DNA of 64,000 bases from Novosphingobium olei (GCF_012927405.1 NZ_JABBGM010000001.1:192001-256000), one strand, 5' to 3'. Positions 44,480 to 54,263 are shown, counted from the stretch's first letter. Notes: a model not told the origin generated them from the letters alone. Numbers and translations are program-made.

Positions 44480-46960
44480 TCAGAAGGTGTACTTGACCGA
44501 GGCCGAGATGGTGCGACCGTTGATCGCGCGGGCGCGGATGTAGTTGGTCGCGTTGTTGGTGATCGAACCTTCTTCCGCTTCGGTGAAGCCGGTCGCGTTG
44601 AAGAGGTTGTTGGCGTTGACCGAGACTTCCACGTTCTCGGCCGGGCGGACGTTCACGAAGGCGTTGACCTGCGCATAGGCCGGGAAGACCAGATCGTTGT
44701 TGTCCTGGGCATAGGCCTTGCTGGTGCCGATCACGTTGAACCCGACGCGGGCGACATCGAAGTCGAGCGCGGGGGTGAACTGATAGATCAGGTTCGCCTG
44801 GCGGCGCGGACGGTTGCCTTCGTTGGCGGGGCTGATCGCGTCGCTGGCGATCTTGGCGTCGGTCCAGGTGGCGCTGGCGCGAAGATCGAAGATGCCCTGG
44901 CGGTATGCCGCTTCGAGTTCGACACCGGTTGCCTTGTAGACGCGGCTGAAGAAGCGCTGGCTGGTCGCCTCGTAGTTCTGTTCCTGCGTCTTGGCGTGGA
45001 AGCCGGTGACGAACAGCGCGAACGGACCCGAACGATACTTCACGCCCAGTTCGTACTGGTTGACGAAGTTGATCGCATCCTGGCGGCGGACCGAACCATC
45101 AGGCTGGACCAGACCGAACAGCAGGCGATCGGCATTGGCGCGGCCGCCGCGGCTGGCACGGGCGAAGACGGCAAGGTCGTTGTTGACGCGGTAGTTCGCG
45201 CCCACCGACCACGAGGTGTAGTGGACGTTGTAGTTGACCGGCGAGGCACCGCCGTTGTTCATCACCGACACGCTCTTTTCGACCGGATCGATCACGCCGT
45301 TCTGGTTGACGTCGAGCACCGACTGCACCGCACCGGCATAGTCGCCGCGTGCCTTGACGCTGTCATAGCGGATCGAGGCGTCGAAGTTGACCGGGCCGAC
45401 CTGCGCGCTGAACGCGGCATAGGGCGCGATGATGTCGTAATCGACGTTGTAGCTGCGGGTGCAGCAGTTGCCCCAGAAGGGCACGCCATAGGCATAGAGG
45501 CCGTTCGACGAGAGAACCTGGCCGGTGGCCTTGTCGACGACGTTGAGCAGGGCGGCGTTATGGCCCTTCACTTCCATCAGGAAGCTGTCCCACACCCAGT
45601 CCATGTCGATCGACTGGCGGGCGTTGTAGAGGCCGGCGGTCAGCGAATAGTCGCCGAAAGTCTTGATCAGCTTGAGATCGTTGGTGAACCCGCCGAAATC
45701 GTTGATGTCCACGTTGAACAGGTGGACGCGCATGGCAAGGCCGTTGGCGCCGCCGGTGAAGGCCGAGCCGGCGTTGGGGCCGGTCGCGTACTTGAGCGAA
45801 TAGGCGCCGGTTGTGCCGCCCGAGAAGCTGCCGTTGGCAAGGTAGTTGCCGGTGCTGTCGGCGATGGACTGCGCCGAGCCGATCTCTGCCGGGAAGGGCG
45901 AGACGAAGTTGCCCTTGACCGACTGGTAGCGGAAGCGTTCTTCCAGCTTCAGCCCGTCGGCCACGTCGAACACCGCTTCGAGGCCGACCGCGTTGACCAG
46001 CGGGTGCATGCCGTCCTTGAGATCGGTGGTGCGGCGGTTGTTCTGCCCATCGAGGCCGAAGGCGCTGGTGAAGTAGGCGCTCTGGATCGTGTCCGACTTG
46101 ATGTCGAAACCGTTGATCGAACCGAACTTGGGATCGCTGTTGGTGTCGGTGACCAGCGTGGGCATCGGCAGGTAGCTGATGGCCCGGTCATCGAGGTGCT
46201 TGAAGTACAGGCGGACGTAGCCCGAATCGAACTTGCGCGTCAGGTTCGCCTTGATCTGGTAGCCCTGGTTGGCGGTGTAGCCGGCATCGCGCGGGCCGTT
46301 GCCCGAACGCCAGAAGCCGCCGACATTGAACGTGGTCTTGTCGTCGATGTGGCCGCCGTAATCGAAATCGAGGCGGTAGTCGCGATAGTCCACGCCGGCC
46401 GTCGCCATGACGACGCCGCCGTCCTTTTCGCCGGTGTTCGAGATGAAGTTGATCACGCCGCCCGGCGCGTTCGAGGCGAGCGTCGAGGCGCTGCCGCCGC
46501 GCACCGCCTGGATCGAGGCGATGGTCTGGTCGGCGCGCAGGAAGATGTCGGCGTTGCCGAACGCGATATCGCCGAACTGCATGACGGGCATGCCGTCTTC
46601 CTGCAGCTGGAGGAACTTGGCGCCGCCCGAGGCGACCGGCAGGCCACGCACGGCGATGTTGGCGTTGCCGTCACCACCGGTCGATTCCGAGCGGATGCCG
46701 GGGATCGAGCGGAAGATTTCCGCCGTGGTGCGGGGCGCTGCCTGCGCGATGGCGTCGGCGCCGAGCGACGAGACGGAAACCGAGCTGTCGAGCTTGTTCA
46801 CGGCGCGCGGCTGCGCGGTGACGACGATTTCGTTGAGGCCGAGCGGATCGGCCTTGGCGTCCTCGGCGCTGGCCGGCTGGTCGGCCGGTGCAGACTGAGC
46901 GAACGCTGGCGCGGCGAGCGCGCACAGAGCAACGGATGCGGTGAGCAAAACACGCTTCAT
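44480..46960 (-). CDS. TonB-dependent receptor for sucrose module
   Basis: This 826-residue receptor starts at MKRVLL, with GGGAGG upstream; a longer start 11 codons earlier is unlikely. The signal peptide ends about PAFAQ. The plug has IVVTAQPR, TAEIFRSIPGIRSES, NIAVRGLPVASGGAKFLQLQEDGMPV and VRGGSASTLASNAPGGVINFISN. The barrel ends in ISASVKYTF. Two LacI-type boxes lie 79-112 bp upstream of the start and the next gene upstream is the LacI regulator. Together with GH68 and fructokinase downstream this is most likely an outer-membrane sucrose (or related fructoside) importer. Confidence 0.93.
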   Translation of the reverse strand: MKRVLLTASVALCALAAPAFAQSAPADQPASAEDAKADPLGLNEIVVTAQPRAVNKLDSSVSVSSLGADAIAQAAPRTTAEIFRSIPGIRSESTGGDGNANIAVRGLPVASGGAKFLQLQEDGMPVMQFGDIAFGNADIFLRADQTIASIQAVRGGSASTLASNAPGGVINFISNTGEKDGGVVMATAGVDYRDYRLDFDYGGHIDDKTTFNVGGFWRSGNGPRDAGYTANQGYQIKANLTRKFDSGYVRLYFKHLDDRAISYLPMPTLVTDTNSDPKFGSINGFDIKSDTIQSAYFTSAFGLDGQNNRRTTDLKDGMHPLVNAVGLEAVFDVADGLKLEERFRYQSVKGNFVSPFPAEIGSAQSIADSTGNYLANGSFSGGTTGAYSLKYATGPNAGSAFTGGANGLAMRVHLFNVDINDFGGFTNDLKLIKTFGDYSLTAGLYNARQSIDMDWVWDSFLMEVKGHNAALLNVVDKATGQVLSSNGLYAYGVPFWGNCCTRSYNVDYDIIAPYAAFSAQVGPVNFDASIRYDSVKARGDYAGAVQSVLDVNQNGVIDPVEKSVSVMNNGGASPVNYNVHYTSWSVGANYRVNNDLAVFARASRGGRANADRLLFGLVQPDGSVRRQDAINFVNQYELGVKYRSGPFALFVTGFHAKTQEQNYEATSQRFFSRVYKATGVELEAAYRQGIFDLRASATWTDAKIASDAISPANEGNRPRRQANLIYQFTPALDFDVARVGFNVIGTSKAYAQDNNDLVFPAYAQVNAFVNVRPAENVEVSVNANNLFNATGFTEAEEGSITNNATNYIRARAINGRTISASVKYTF

Positions 46961-47038
46961 GACAATCCTCCCATGCTGCCCGATGAAGGGCATCGGCGGC
47001 CGTTGAACGGACCGCTCAAGGGTCAGCTAGCGCCATCA

Positions 47039-47072
47039 GCAATCGTTTGCAAGTCAAATAGCAATCGTTTGC
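47039..47072. promoter_or_regulatory. Two LacI-type operator boxes upstream of the sucrose receptor gene
   Basis: The 12-bp sequence GCAATCGTTTGC occurs twice, at 47039-47050 and 47061-47072, with 22 bp between starts, about two helical turns. Each has GCAA/TTGC half sites around TCGT, as in LacI/GalR operators with a central CG. Between the boxes on the minus strand is TTGACT, a possible -35 element, so bound repressor would block the promoter. Confidence 0.8.
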
Positions 47073-47128
47073 GGATTGCCCTTAGGGCCATCGTCCGGAT
47101 GCGCGGCTTTCAGCGCGTGAAGAGCGTT

Positions 47129-48154
47129 TCAACTCGACCCGCGTTCGATCAGCACGGGGTCCAGCAAGGCGGACGAAACGTCTTCCCCGGCGATTCGCTG
47201 CAGGACAAGGTCGACGAGTCGCCGCGCGCCTTCTGCAATGTCCTGGCGCACCGTGGTGAGTGGCGGAGTCGCGATCCGAGCAAGCAGGATATCGTCGAAG
47301 CCGACCACCGACATCGCTTCGGGAACGGCGATCCCGTGTTCGGCCGCGGCGGCGACGATGCTCATCCCGATGATGTCTGAGGCCGCGAACACGCCGTCCG
47401 GGCGATTGCCGGCGGCGAAGTATTCGCTCGCCGCGGCGAAGCTGCTTTCGGGGGTGAGGTGGATGGGCACGATCTCGGTCGACGCGCGCAGCTCTTCGGG
47501 CAGGGCTTCGAGGAAGCCGCGTTCGCGCGCGACGAATTCGGGTGCGTCGATGTTGCCGAAAAAGGCGAGGCGGCGGCGGCCGCGTTCGAGCAGGTGCCGT
47601 GCCGCCAGCGCACCACCCGCGACGTTGTCGGTGCCAACTGTCAGGTAAGGCAGGTCCGCGCCCGAAGCGCCCCACACGACCATGTTGCGATAGGTCTTGC
47701 CGACGGCTTCGAGTACTGCGCCCTGATTGGACTGGCCGATGACGATCACGCCGTCGGTGCGGCCCGACCGCACGAAATCGTCGAGCCAGTTGGCCCGATC
47801 GGGCAGGACGCGCGACATGAGCAGGTCATAGCCGCGTTCGGCCAGTTCATCGGCCAGATGGCCGAGCATCGCGCTGAAAAACGGGTCCGAGAGATGCTGG
47901 CCGCGTTCGTGGCCCAGCGGCAGCAGCACGCCGATCGCACCGGTCCGGCCCAGCCGAAGGTTCTGTGCCGATACGTTGAGGCGGAAGCCGTATTCGTCCG
48001 CCAGAGCACGGACGCGTTCGCGCGTCTTTTCGTTCAGGGTGCCCTTGCCGGTAAGCGCGCGCGAAACCGTCGACACCGACACGCCGGCAATGCGGGCCAG
48101 ATCCGCGATGCTGCGCACAACAGGCCTGTCCTGTGTCTGCTCCCGTCCCTTCAC
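47129..48154 (-). CDS. LacI-family transcriptional regulator of the sucrose module
   Basis: This 341-residue repressor has a LacI helix-turn-helix at about 14-50 (SIADLARIAGVSVSTVSRALTGKGTLNEKT), a hinge at LNVSAQNLRLG, and a periplasmic-binding-protein-like sugar domain (IGVLLPLG, DGVIVIGQSN, PDGVFAASDIIGMSIVAAAAEHGI, SVVGFDDILLARIATPPLTTVRQD). No ATG is available near the domain, so a GTG with AAGGGCGG upstream was chosen; another GTG 12 codons later is possible. It lies immediately upstream of the receptor gene and probably binds the two GCAATCGTTTGC boxes. Confidence 0.88.
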   Translation of the reverse strand: MKGREQTQDRPVVRSIADLARIAGVSVSTVSRALTGKGTLNEKTRERVRALADEYGFRLNVSAQNLRLGRTGAIGVLLPLGHERGQHLSDPFFSAMLGHLADELAERGYDLLMSRVLPDRANWLDDFVRSGRTDGVIVIGQSNQGAVLEAVGKTYRNMVVWGASGADLPYLTVGTDNVAGGALAARHLLERGRRRLAFFGNIDAPEFVARERGFLEALPEELRASTEIVPIHLTPESSFAAASEYFAAGNRPDGVFAASDIIGMSIVAAAAEHGIAVPEAMSVVGFDDILLARIATPPLTTVRQDIAEGARRLVDLVLQRIAGEDVSSALLDPVLIERGSS

Positions 48155-48408
48155 GATCCGCCCTTGCTGCTGGAGGTTCTGGTAGGCGTCCTCAATTCGT
48201 CGCGCGCAGCTAGTACGAGTCGCTGGCGCAAGATCAACAAATTCCTTCGCAATTCCGTCGGCCGAAACACCCAATCCGTGAAAAGGATGGCAAAGCCTGC
48301 CGTGGAGGAGGGAACCATTGCCGCTCAAGAGCGTTTGCCCGCGAAATACCGTCTCTCTGCGCTTTTCGGTCCGCGGCAGTCGAACTCCGACGCGGCAAAA
48401 GGAAAACA

Positions 48409-51400
48409 ATGCCCAATCCGCGTGCTCCGGCCGCTGCTCGCTCCGTGCTGAATGTCGCGCTCATCCTGCTGCTGGGGCTTACCTTCGCTGCGGACCTGGT
48501 CTTCCCGCTCGGCACGGCGGTGTGGGTCATCTACCTTGTCCCCACGGTCCTTGCGTTTCTGTCCGACCGCCCTTGGGTGCCGGTGGCGTCCGCGTTCGTT
48601 GCAACGCTGCTGACGATCGTGGGCTTCCATTTCGCGCCTGCAGGGATCGATCCCTCGGTCGCCATCGTCAACCGGTCGCTCGCCACCATCGTGGAGATCG
48701 CGCTGGCGGGGCTTGGCGCGCTGTTCATCCGCTATCGCAACGAGGCGATGACCCAGCAATGGCTGCGCGATGGCGAGGCTGGGCTGGCCAATGCGATCGC
48801 CGGCGAACAGGCACTGGACGATCTGGGCCGCGCCGCGCTCGGCTATCTGGTCGAGCGGATCGGCGCGGGCGCGGGGGTGATCTTCGTGCGCGATGGGGAC
48901 GGCTTTCGCAAGCTGGCCTCGATCGGCGTGCCCGACGGCATCGGGCCGTCGCAGCGGCTTGGCCGTGACGATGGCCTCGCCGGCCGGGCCGTCGCCGAAC
49001 GGCGCGTGCTGCTGCTCGACAACCTGCCGCCAGGCTATTTCACCTACGGATCTTCCTTGGGCCAAGGCGAGCCGCAGCGCTTGCTGGTCGGGATCGGCGA
49101 GGTGGACGGCACGGTCAATGCTGTGGTCGAGCTCGCTCTGCCCGATGGCGGGGCGCTTGGCGGGGCCGATCCCGTCGCGTTCCTCGACCTGATCCGTCGC
49201 CAGTTGGGCCTTTCCATCCGCTCTGCCAAGTATCGCGCGCAGTTGCAGTCTTTGCTGGCCGAGACGCAGCAGCAGGCCGAAGAACTGCAGGCGCAGGGCG
49301 AGGAGCTGCGTGCCAACAACGACGAGCTGGAAGCCCAGACCCGCGCGCTGCAGCAGGCCCAGGCGGAGCTTGAGCAGCAGCAGGCCGAGCTGGAACGCAG
49401 CAACGTGCAGCTGGAGGAACAGACCCGCTCACTGGAAGCACAGCGCGACGAGCTGTCCCGCGCGCAGGCATCGCTCAAGGCGCAGGCAGGCGAGCTGGAA
49501 CAGGCCAGCCGCTACAAGAGCGAATTCCTTGCCAACATGAGCCACGAATTGCGCACGCCGCTCAATTCGCTGCTGATCATGGCCCGGCTGCTGGGCGATA
49601 ACCGCAACGGCAATCTGGACGAGGAACAGGTCCGCTTTGCCCGCACGATCGAGACCTCCGGCAACGACCTGCTGACGCTGATCAACGACATCCTCGACAT
49701 CTCGAAAATCGAAGCCGGGCGGCTCGAACTTCAGCCAAGGCGCGTGCGCCTTGCCCCGCTGGTCGAGAAGATCGCCCAGACGTTCCGCGCTTCGGCAGAG
49801 AGCAAGGGCCTTGCATTGCGCGTCGAGGTTTCTGGCGAGGCACCGACCGAGATCGAGACCGATCCGCAGCGGCTGGAGCAGGTGCTAAAGAACTTCGTCT
49901 CCAACGCGATCAAGTTCACCGAGCGGGGCGAGGTGGCGATCATCGTCGGGCCGCAGGACAACCACCGCATCGCGTTTTCGGTGCGGGACACGGGCACGGG
50001 GATTCCGCCAGAACAGCAGGACACGATCTTCGAGGCTTTCCGCCAGGCGGACGGGACGATCAGCCGCAAGTACGGCGGAACGGGACTCGGCCTTTCCATC
50101 TCGCGCGAGCTGGCGCGGCTACTGGGCGGTGGGATCGCGCTCGATTCGGCGCCGGGGCAGGGCAGCACGTTCACGCTGGACCTTCCGGCAGCGTTCGACC
50201 CCGCAGCGGTGTTGCCACCCCCGCCGCCGACCCCGCGCCCTGACGCCCCGGCTGCGCCCGCGCCGGTCAAGGTAGCAAGGATTGCTCCGCAGAGAGTTCA
50301 CGACGAAGACGATCGCGAGGTCCTTTCGGGTGACGCGCGGGTGATCCTCGTGGTCGAGGACGACCCTGTCTTCGCCAGCATCCTGCGCGATCTTGCGCAC
50401 GAGATGGGCTTCCAGTGCCTGCTCGCCGGGACGGCGGACGAAGGGGCGCTGATGGCGCGGCAATACGTGCCGCACGCGGTGATCCTCGACATGAATCTGC
50501 CCGATCACACCGGGCTTTCGGTGCTGGACCGGATCAAGCGCGACACGCGCACGCGGCACATCCCGGTGCACGTCGTGTCGGCCGACGACGATACCCTGCC
50601 CGCCCTGTCCAACGGTGCGGTGGGCTATCTGCTCAAGCCGGTACGCCGCGAAACGCTGGTCGACATGCTCGAAGGGCTGGAAGCGCGGATGGACCAGCGC
50701 CTGCGCCGGGTGCTGGTGGTGGAAGACGATGTCGCGCAGGCCGAAAGCGTGCGTCATCTGCTCGCCTCGCGCGCGGTGGAGACGATCGAGGCGCACAGTG
50801 CACAGGCGTGCCTCGAAAAGCTCGGGTCCGAGACGTTCGATTGCATGGTGCTCGACCTCAACCTGCCGGACATGCCGGGGCTCGACCTGCTCGAACGACT
50901 GAGCACGGACGAAAGCGTCGGCTTCCCGCCGGTGATCGTCTATACCGGCCGCGACCTTTCGGCCGAGGAGGAGCTGCGGCTGCGGCGCTATTCCAAGTCG
51001 ATCATCGTCAAGGGCGCCAAGAGCCCCGAGCGGTTGCTCGACGAAGTGACGCTGTTCCTGCACCAGGTCGTCGCCGATCTTCCCGAACCGCAGCAGAAGC
51101 TGCTGGCCAAGGCGCTGACCCGCGATGCCGCACTGGAAGGGCGGCAGATCCTGATCGTCGAGGATGACATCCGCAACGTCTACGCGCTGACCAGCGTGCT
51201 CGAACCGCATGGCGCGCGCGTGCGGATCGCGCGAAATGGGCTGGAAGCGCTGGCCGAGCTGGAAAAGGTGGCACGCGGCGAGGCACTGCCGGTGGATCTG
51301 GTGCTGATGGACGTGATGATGCCGGAAATGGACGGGCTGACGGCCACGCGCGAGATCCGCAAGCAGGGCCTGTGGCGCGACCTGCCGGTGATCGCCCTGA

Positions 51401-51522
51401 CCGCCAAGGCGATGGCGCGGGACCAGCAGGACTGCCTGGACGCAGGCGCGAACGACTACCTCGCCAAACCGCTGGACGTGGACAAGCTGCTGTCGCTCGT
51501 CCGTGTGTGGATGCCGCGATGA
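48409..51522 (+). CDS. Hybrid sensor histidine kinase with GAF-like sensor and three receiver domains
   Basis: This 1037-residue kinase begins with about four membrane segments (residues 12-110), then a GAF-like domain (about 145-290), a Gln/Glu-rich coiled coil (about 290-365), HisKA with His379 in ANMSHELRTP, and an ATPase domain with NAIKFTERG, DTGTGIPPEQ and GGTGLGLSI. A Pro-rich linker leads to three receiver domains with phospho-acceptor Asp694, Asp816 and Asp968. Signals would pass from membrane through His379 to one or more receivers. It is coupled by ATGA to the CheR gene. The stacking of three receivers after a GAF kinase recalls alphaproteobacterial general-stress or chemosensory kinases. 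Confidence 0.93.
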   Translation: MPNPRAPAAARSVLNVALILLLGLTFAADLVFPLGTAVWVIYLVPTVLAFLSDRPWVPVASAFVATLLTIVGFHFAPAGIDPSVAIVNRSLATIVEIALAGLGALFIRYRNEAMTQQWLRDGEAGLANAIAGEQALDDLGRAALGYLVERIGAGAGVIFVRDGDGFRKLASIGVPDGIGPSQRLGRDDGLAGRAVAERRVLLLDNLPPGYFTYGSSLGQGEPQRLLVGIGEVDGTVNAVVELALPDGGALGGADPVAFLDLIRRQLGLSIRSAKYRAQLQSLLAETQQQAEELQAQGEELRANNDELEAQTRALQQAQAELEQQQAELERSNVQLEEQTRSLEAQRDELSRAQASLKAQAGELEQASRYKSEFLANMSHELRTPLNSLLIMARLLGDNRNGNLDEEQVRFARTIETSGNDLLTLINDILDISKIEAGRLELQPRRVRLAPLVEKIAQTFRASAESKGLALRVEVSGEAPTEIETDPQRLEQVLKNFVSNAIKFTERGEVAIIVGPQDNHRIAFSVRDTGTGIPPEQQDTIFEAFRQADGTISRKYGGTGLGLSISRELARLLGGGIALDSAPGQGSTFTLDLPAAFDPAAVLPPPPPTPRPDAPAAPAPVKVARIAPQRVHDEDDREVLSGDARVILVVEDDPVFASILRDLAHEMGFQCLLAGTADEGALMARQYVPHAVILDMNLPDHTGLSVLDRIKRDTRTRHIPVHVVSADDDTLPALSNGAVGYLLKPVRRETLVDMLEGLEARMDQRLRRVLVVEDDVAQAESVRHLLASRAVETIEAHSAQACLEKLGSETFDCMVLDLNLPDMPGLDLLERLSTDESVGFPPVIVYTGRDLSAEEELRLRRYSKSIIVKGAKSPERLLDEVTLFLHQVVADLPEPQQKLLAKALTRDAALEGRQILIVEDDIRNVYALTSVLEPHGARVRIARNGLEALAELEKVARGEALPVDLVLMDVMMPEMDGLTATREIRKQGLWRDLPVIALTAKAMARDQQDCLDAGANDYLAKPLDVDKLLSLVRVWMPR

Positions 51523-52385
51523 GTTCGCTGGCCGAAACATCGACCGAGGACATCGAGCTGGACCTTCTACTCGAGGCGATCTGGCGGCGCTACCAGTACG
51601 ACTTCCGCAACTATGCGCGCGAATCGCTGCGGCGACGGATGGACCGGGCGCGCACGCATTTCGGCTGCGCAACACTGTCCGAACTGCAGGACAGGGTGCT
51701 GCACGATCCGCTGGTGCATCCGACGCTGATGGGCTTCCTGACCATCCAGGTGAGCGAGATGTTCCGCGATCCGGCGTATTTCCGGGCCCTGCGCGAAAAC
51801 GTCCTGCCGCATCTGCATACCTGGCCTTCGCTCAAGGTGTGGATCGCTGGCTGCGCCAATGGCGAGGAGTTCTGGTCGCTGGCCATCCTGTTCCGCGAGG
51901 CGGGCCTTGAAGACCGCACCATCTTCTATTGCACCGACATCAATCCGGCCGCGCTCGAAAAGGCGAAGGCTGGGATCTACGATCTGGAGCGCATTCCCGA
52001 CTTCACCCGCAATCACCGCGCATCGGGCGCGCCGGGATCGCTTTCGGAATATTACACCGCTGCCTTCGGTGCGGCGCGGTTCGATCCTTCGCTGCGGCGC
52101 AAGGCGGTTTTTGCCGATCACAACCTGGCAACCGACGAGGTCTTTTCCGAAGTCCAGCTGGTGTCGAGCCGCAACGTGCTGATCTATTTCGACCGGCAGT
52201 TGCAGGACCGGGCGCTGGGCCTGTTCGCCAGCTCGCTTGGGCGCGGGGGCTTCCTGGGGCTTGGCTCGCGCGAGACGCTGCGCTTTTCGCGCCATTCGGA
52301 CCTGTTTACCGATTTCGTGCCCGAGGAGAAGATCTTCCGGCGCAGCGCCGAAAATTGGAAGGAGCCCCGCGATGCGGCTGCCTGA
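51519..52385 (+). CDS. CheR-type methyltransferase
   Basis: This 288-residue protein has a CheR N-terminal helical domain (YARESLRRRMDRARTHFG) and a SAM-binding C-terminal domain with VWIAGCANGEEFWSLAILF, a variant of the usual GCxTGEEPYSLA, and LVSSRNVLIYFDRQLQ. CheR enzymes methylate receptor glutamates. No CheB, CheA or CheW gene is adjacent, so it may modify a non-chemotaxis target such as the neighbouring hybrid kinase; this is inference. It overlaps the preceding stop by ATGA and the next start by about 14 bp. Confidence 0.9.
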   Translation: MSSLAETSTEDIELDLLLEAIWRRYQYDFRNYARESLRRRMDRARTHFGCATLSELQDRVLHDPLVHPTLMGFLTIQVSEMFRDPAYFRALRENVLPHLHTWPSLKVWIAGCANGEEFWSLAILFREAGLEDRTIFYCTDINPAALEKAKAGIYDLERIPDFTRNHRASGAPGSLSEYYTAAFGAARFDPSLRRKAVFADHNLATDEVFSEVQLVSSRNVLIYFDRQLQDRALGLFASSLGRGGFLGLGSRETLRFSRHSDLFTDFVPEEKIFRRSAENWKEPRDAAA

Positions 52386-54162
52386 TCCGGTGCGCGTTCT
52401 TGCCGTAGACGATGTCGAGGAGAACCTGCGCGCGCTCGAGGCGCTGCTGGCGCAGGACGGGATCGAGGTGGTCAAGGCGCGCAGCGGTTTCGAGGCGCTG
52501 GAGCTGCTGCTCAAGGAGGATTTCGCGCTCGCCCTGCTCGACGTGATGATGCCGGGCATGGACGGCTTCGAGCTTGCCGAGCTGATGCGCGGAATCGAGC
52601 GCACGCGCGCAGTGCCGATCATCTTCCTGACCGCGCTCGCCACCGACGAGCGCAAGCGCTTTCGCGGTTTCGAGGCTGGCGCGGTCGACTACCTGCTCAA
52701 GCCGGTCGATCCGGTGGTGCTTTCGGGCAAGGTGGCGGTGTTCGCCGAGCTGGCGCGCCAGCGGCGCGAGCTTGCCCGCCAGCGCGACGAGATGGGGCTC
52801 GTTCTGGCGCGCCTGCGCGCGCACAGCGATAATTCGCCGCTCGCGATCATCGAGATCGATTCCGACCTGCGCATCATCACCTGGACGCGTTCGACCGAAC
52901 GCATGACCGGCTTTTCGCGCGCCGACGTGCTGGGCTTGTCGCTGATGCAGGTGCCGTGGTTGCCCGAGGAAGCGCGGCGCGGCTTCATCGAGGCGATGCA
53001 GGCGCTGCTTGACCGCGGCGAGGCGAGCGAGACCTTGCATCACCGGCTGCTGCGGGCCGATGGCGCGGCTATCGATGGCGAGTGGTACTGCTCCTCGCTT
53101 AGCGAGGCGGACGGGCGCGGCACGCTGGCGCTGCAGGTGCTCGACGTTACCGAACGGCGCCGGGCCGAGGAAACGCAGGCGCTGCTGGTGGGCGAGCTCA
53201 ACCACCGTGTGAAGAATTCGCTGGCGACAGTGCAGGCGATCGCCACGCAAAGCGTGCGCCATGCTGCATCTCCGCAGGATTTCCTCAGCACCTTTACCGG
53301 CCGACTGCAGGCCCTGGCCCGCGCCCATTCGCTGCTGAGCGCAGCGACATGGGAAGGGGCGAGCGTAGGGCGTCTGGTCGAAGAGCAGCTTGCCCTGGGC
53401 GCCGTAGCCCCGGAGCGGCTGGTGGCGTCGGGACCGGAAGCGCAGCTCGCACCCGAACCTGCGCTGCGTCTGGCACTGGTGTTCCACGAGCTGGTCACCA
53501 ATGCGATCAAGTACGGCGCACTTTCGAATGGCACCGGCCGAGTCGACGTCACCTGGGAGACGCAGGACGGCAATCTGCTGCTGAACTGGCGGGAAAGCGG
53601 CGGGCCGCCGGTGCGCAGCCCTGAACGTTCTGGGTTCGGGACGCGGCTGATCGAATCGAGCCTGGGCGGCAAGGCCGTTGCCCAGTTCCATGCCGAAGGG
53701 CTTGAATGGGCGCTGTGCATGCCGCTGGCGCAGGGGGCTTCGTGCGCGATGCCGCCACGCACCGTCACCCGCGCCGAACCGGCTGGTGATCGCCTGCCGC
53801 TTGCCGGCTGCCGTGTGCTGATCGTCGAGGATGAGCCGCTGGTGGCGATGGAGCTGGAGATGTTGCTGGAAGATGCCGGCGCGACCCCGCTCGGCCCGGC
53901 GACGACCTGCGCCGAGGCGATTTCCGCCGCCGCGCGCCTGCAGCCGCATTTCGCCCTGCTCGACGGCAACCTTCATGGCGAGAAGGTCGACAAGGTGGCG
54001 TCGACCTTCGATGCGGCCGGGATCGGCTTCGCCTTCGTCAGCGGCTACGGACGCGAGCACCTGCCCGAGGATTTCCGCGACAGGCCGGTGATCGGCAAGC
54101 CGTTCGATCCGGCGCAACTGCTGGCGGTGGCCGGTCGCCTCGCCGCATCGATCGTTGTCTGA
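52372..54162 (+). CDS. REC-PAS-HWE kinase-REC signalling protein
   Basis: This 596-residue protein contains in order a receiver domain with Asp57, a coiled linker, a PAS domain (about 150-270), an HWE-family kinase core with His278 in GELNHRVKNSLATVQAIA, an ATPase-like part (LVFHELVTNAIKYGALS, GFGTRLIESSLGG), and a C-terminal receiver with Asp531 in FALLDGNLHG. HWE kinases are typical of alphaproteobacteria and often control the general stress response. The start has GGAAGGAG upstream and overlaps cheR by 14 bp. Receivers at both ends let it take phosphate from the hybrid kinase and pass it on. Confidence 0.92.
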   Translation: MRLPDPVRVLAVDDVEENLRALEALLAQDGIEVVKARSGFEALELLLKEDFALALLDVMMPGMDGFELAELMRGIERTRAVPIIFLTALATDERKRFRGFEAGAVDYLLKPVDPVVLSGKVAVFAELARQRRELARQRDEMGLVLARLRAHSDNSPLAIIEIDSDLRIITWTRSTERMTGFSRADVLGLSLMQVPWLPEEARRGFIEAMQALLDRGEASETLHHRLLRADGAAIDGEWYCSSLSEADGRGTLALQVLDVTERRRAEETQALLVGELNHRVKNSLATVQAIATQSVRHAASPQDFLSTFTGRLQALARAHSLLSAATWEGASVGRLVEEQLALGAVAPERLVASGPEAQLAPEPALRLALVFHELVTNAIKYGALSNGTGRVDVTWETQDGNLLLNWRESGGPPVRSPERSGFGTRLIESSLGGKAVAQFHAEGLEWALCMPLAQGASCAMPPRTVTRAEPAGDRLPLAGCRVLIVEDEPLVAMELEMLLEDAGATPLGPATTCAEAISAAARLQPHFALLDGNLHGEKVDKVASTFDAAGIGFAFVSGYGREHLPEDFRDRPVIGKPFDPAQLLAVAGRLAASIVV

Positions 54163-54227
54163 CTGCGCAAGGAACCGAGTGGCGGTTGGCGCATTCAGGA
54201 TGGACGTGAGCGCATGATGTAGACTTC

Positions 54228-54263
54228 AGGGGCGGCGCAGAAATGCTGGCCGCCCCTTTCTTT
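54228..54263 (+). terminator. Intrinsic terminator after the signalling operon
   Basis: A 9-bp stem AGGGGCGGC / GCCGCCCCT with a 12-nt loop is followed by TTCTTT. It lies 66 bp after the last gene of the signalling operon and overlaps the stop of the convergent dehydrogenase gene. Confidence 0.78.

Noticed and set aside
44996..47380. 794-codon plus-strand open frame
   Set aside because: It is antisense to the second TonB receptor gene, spans the operator region and lacks any domain.
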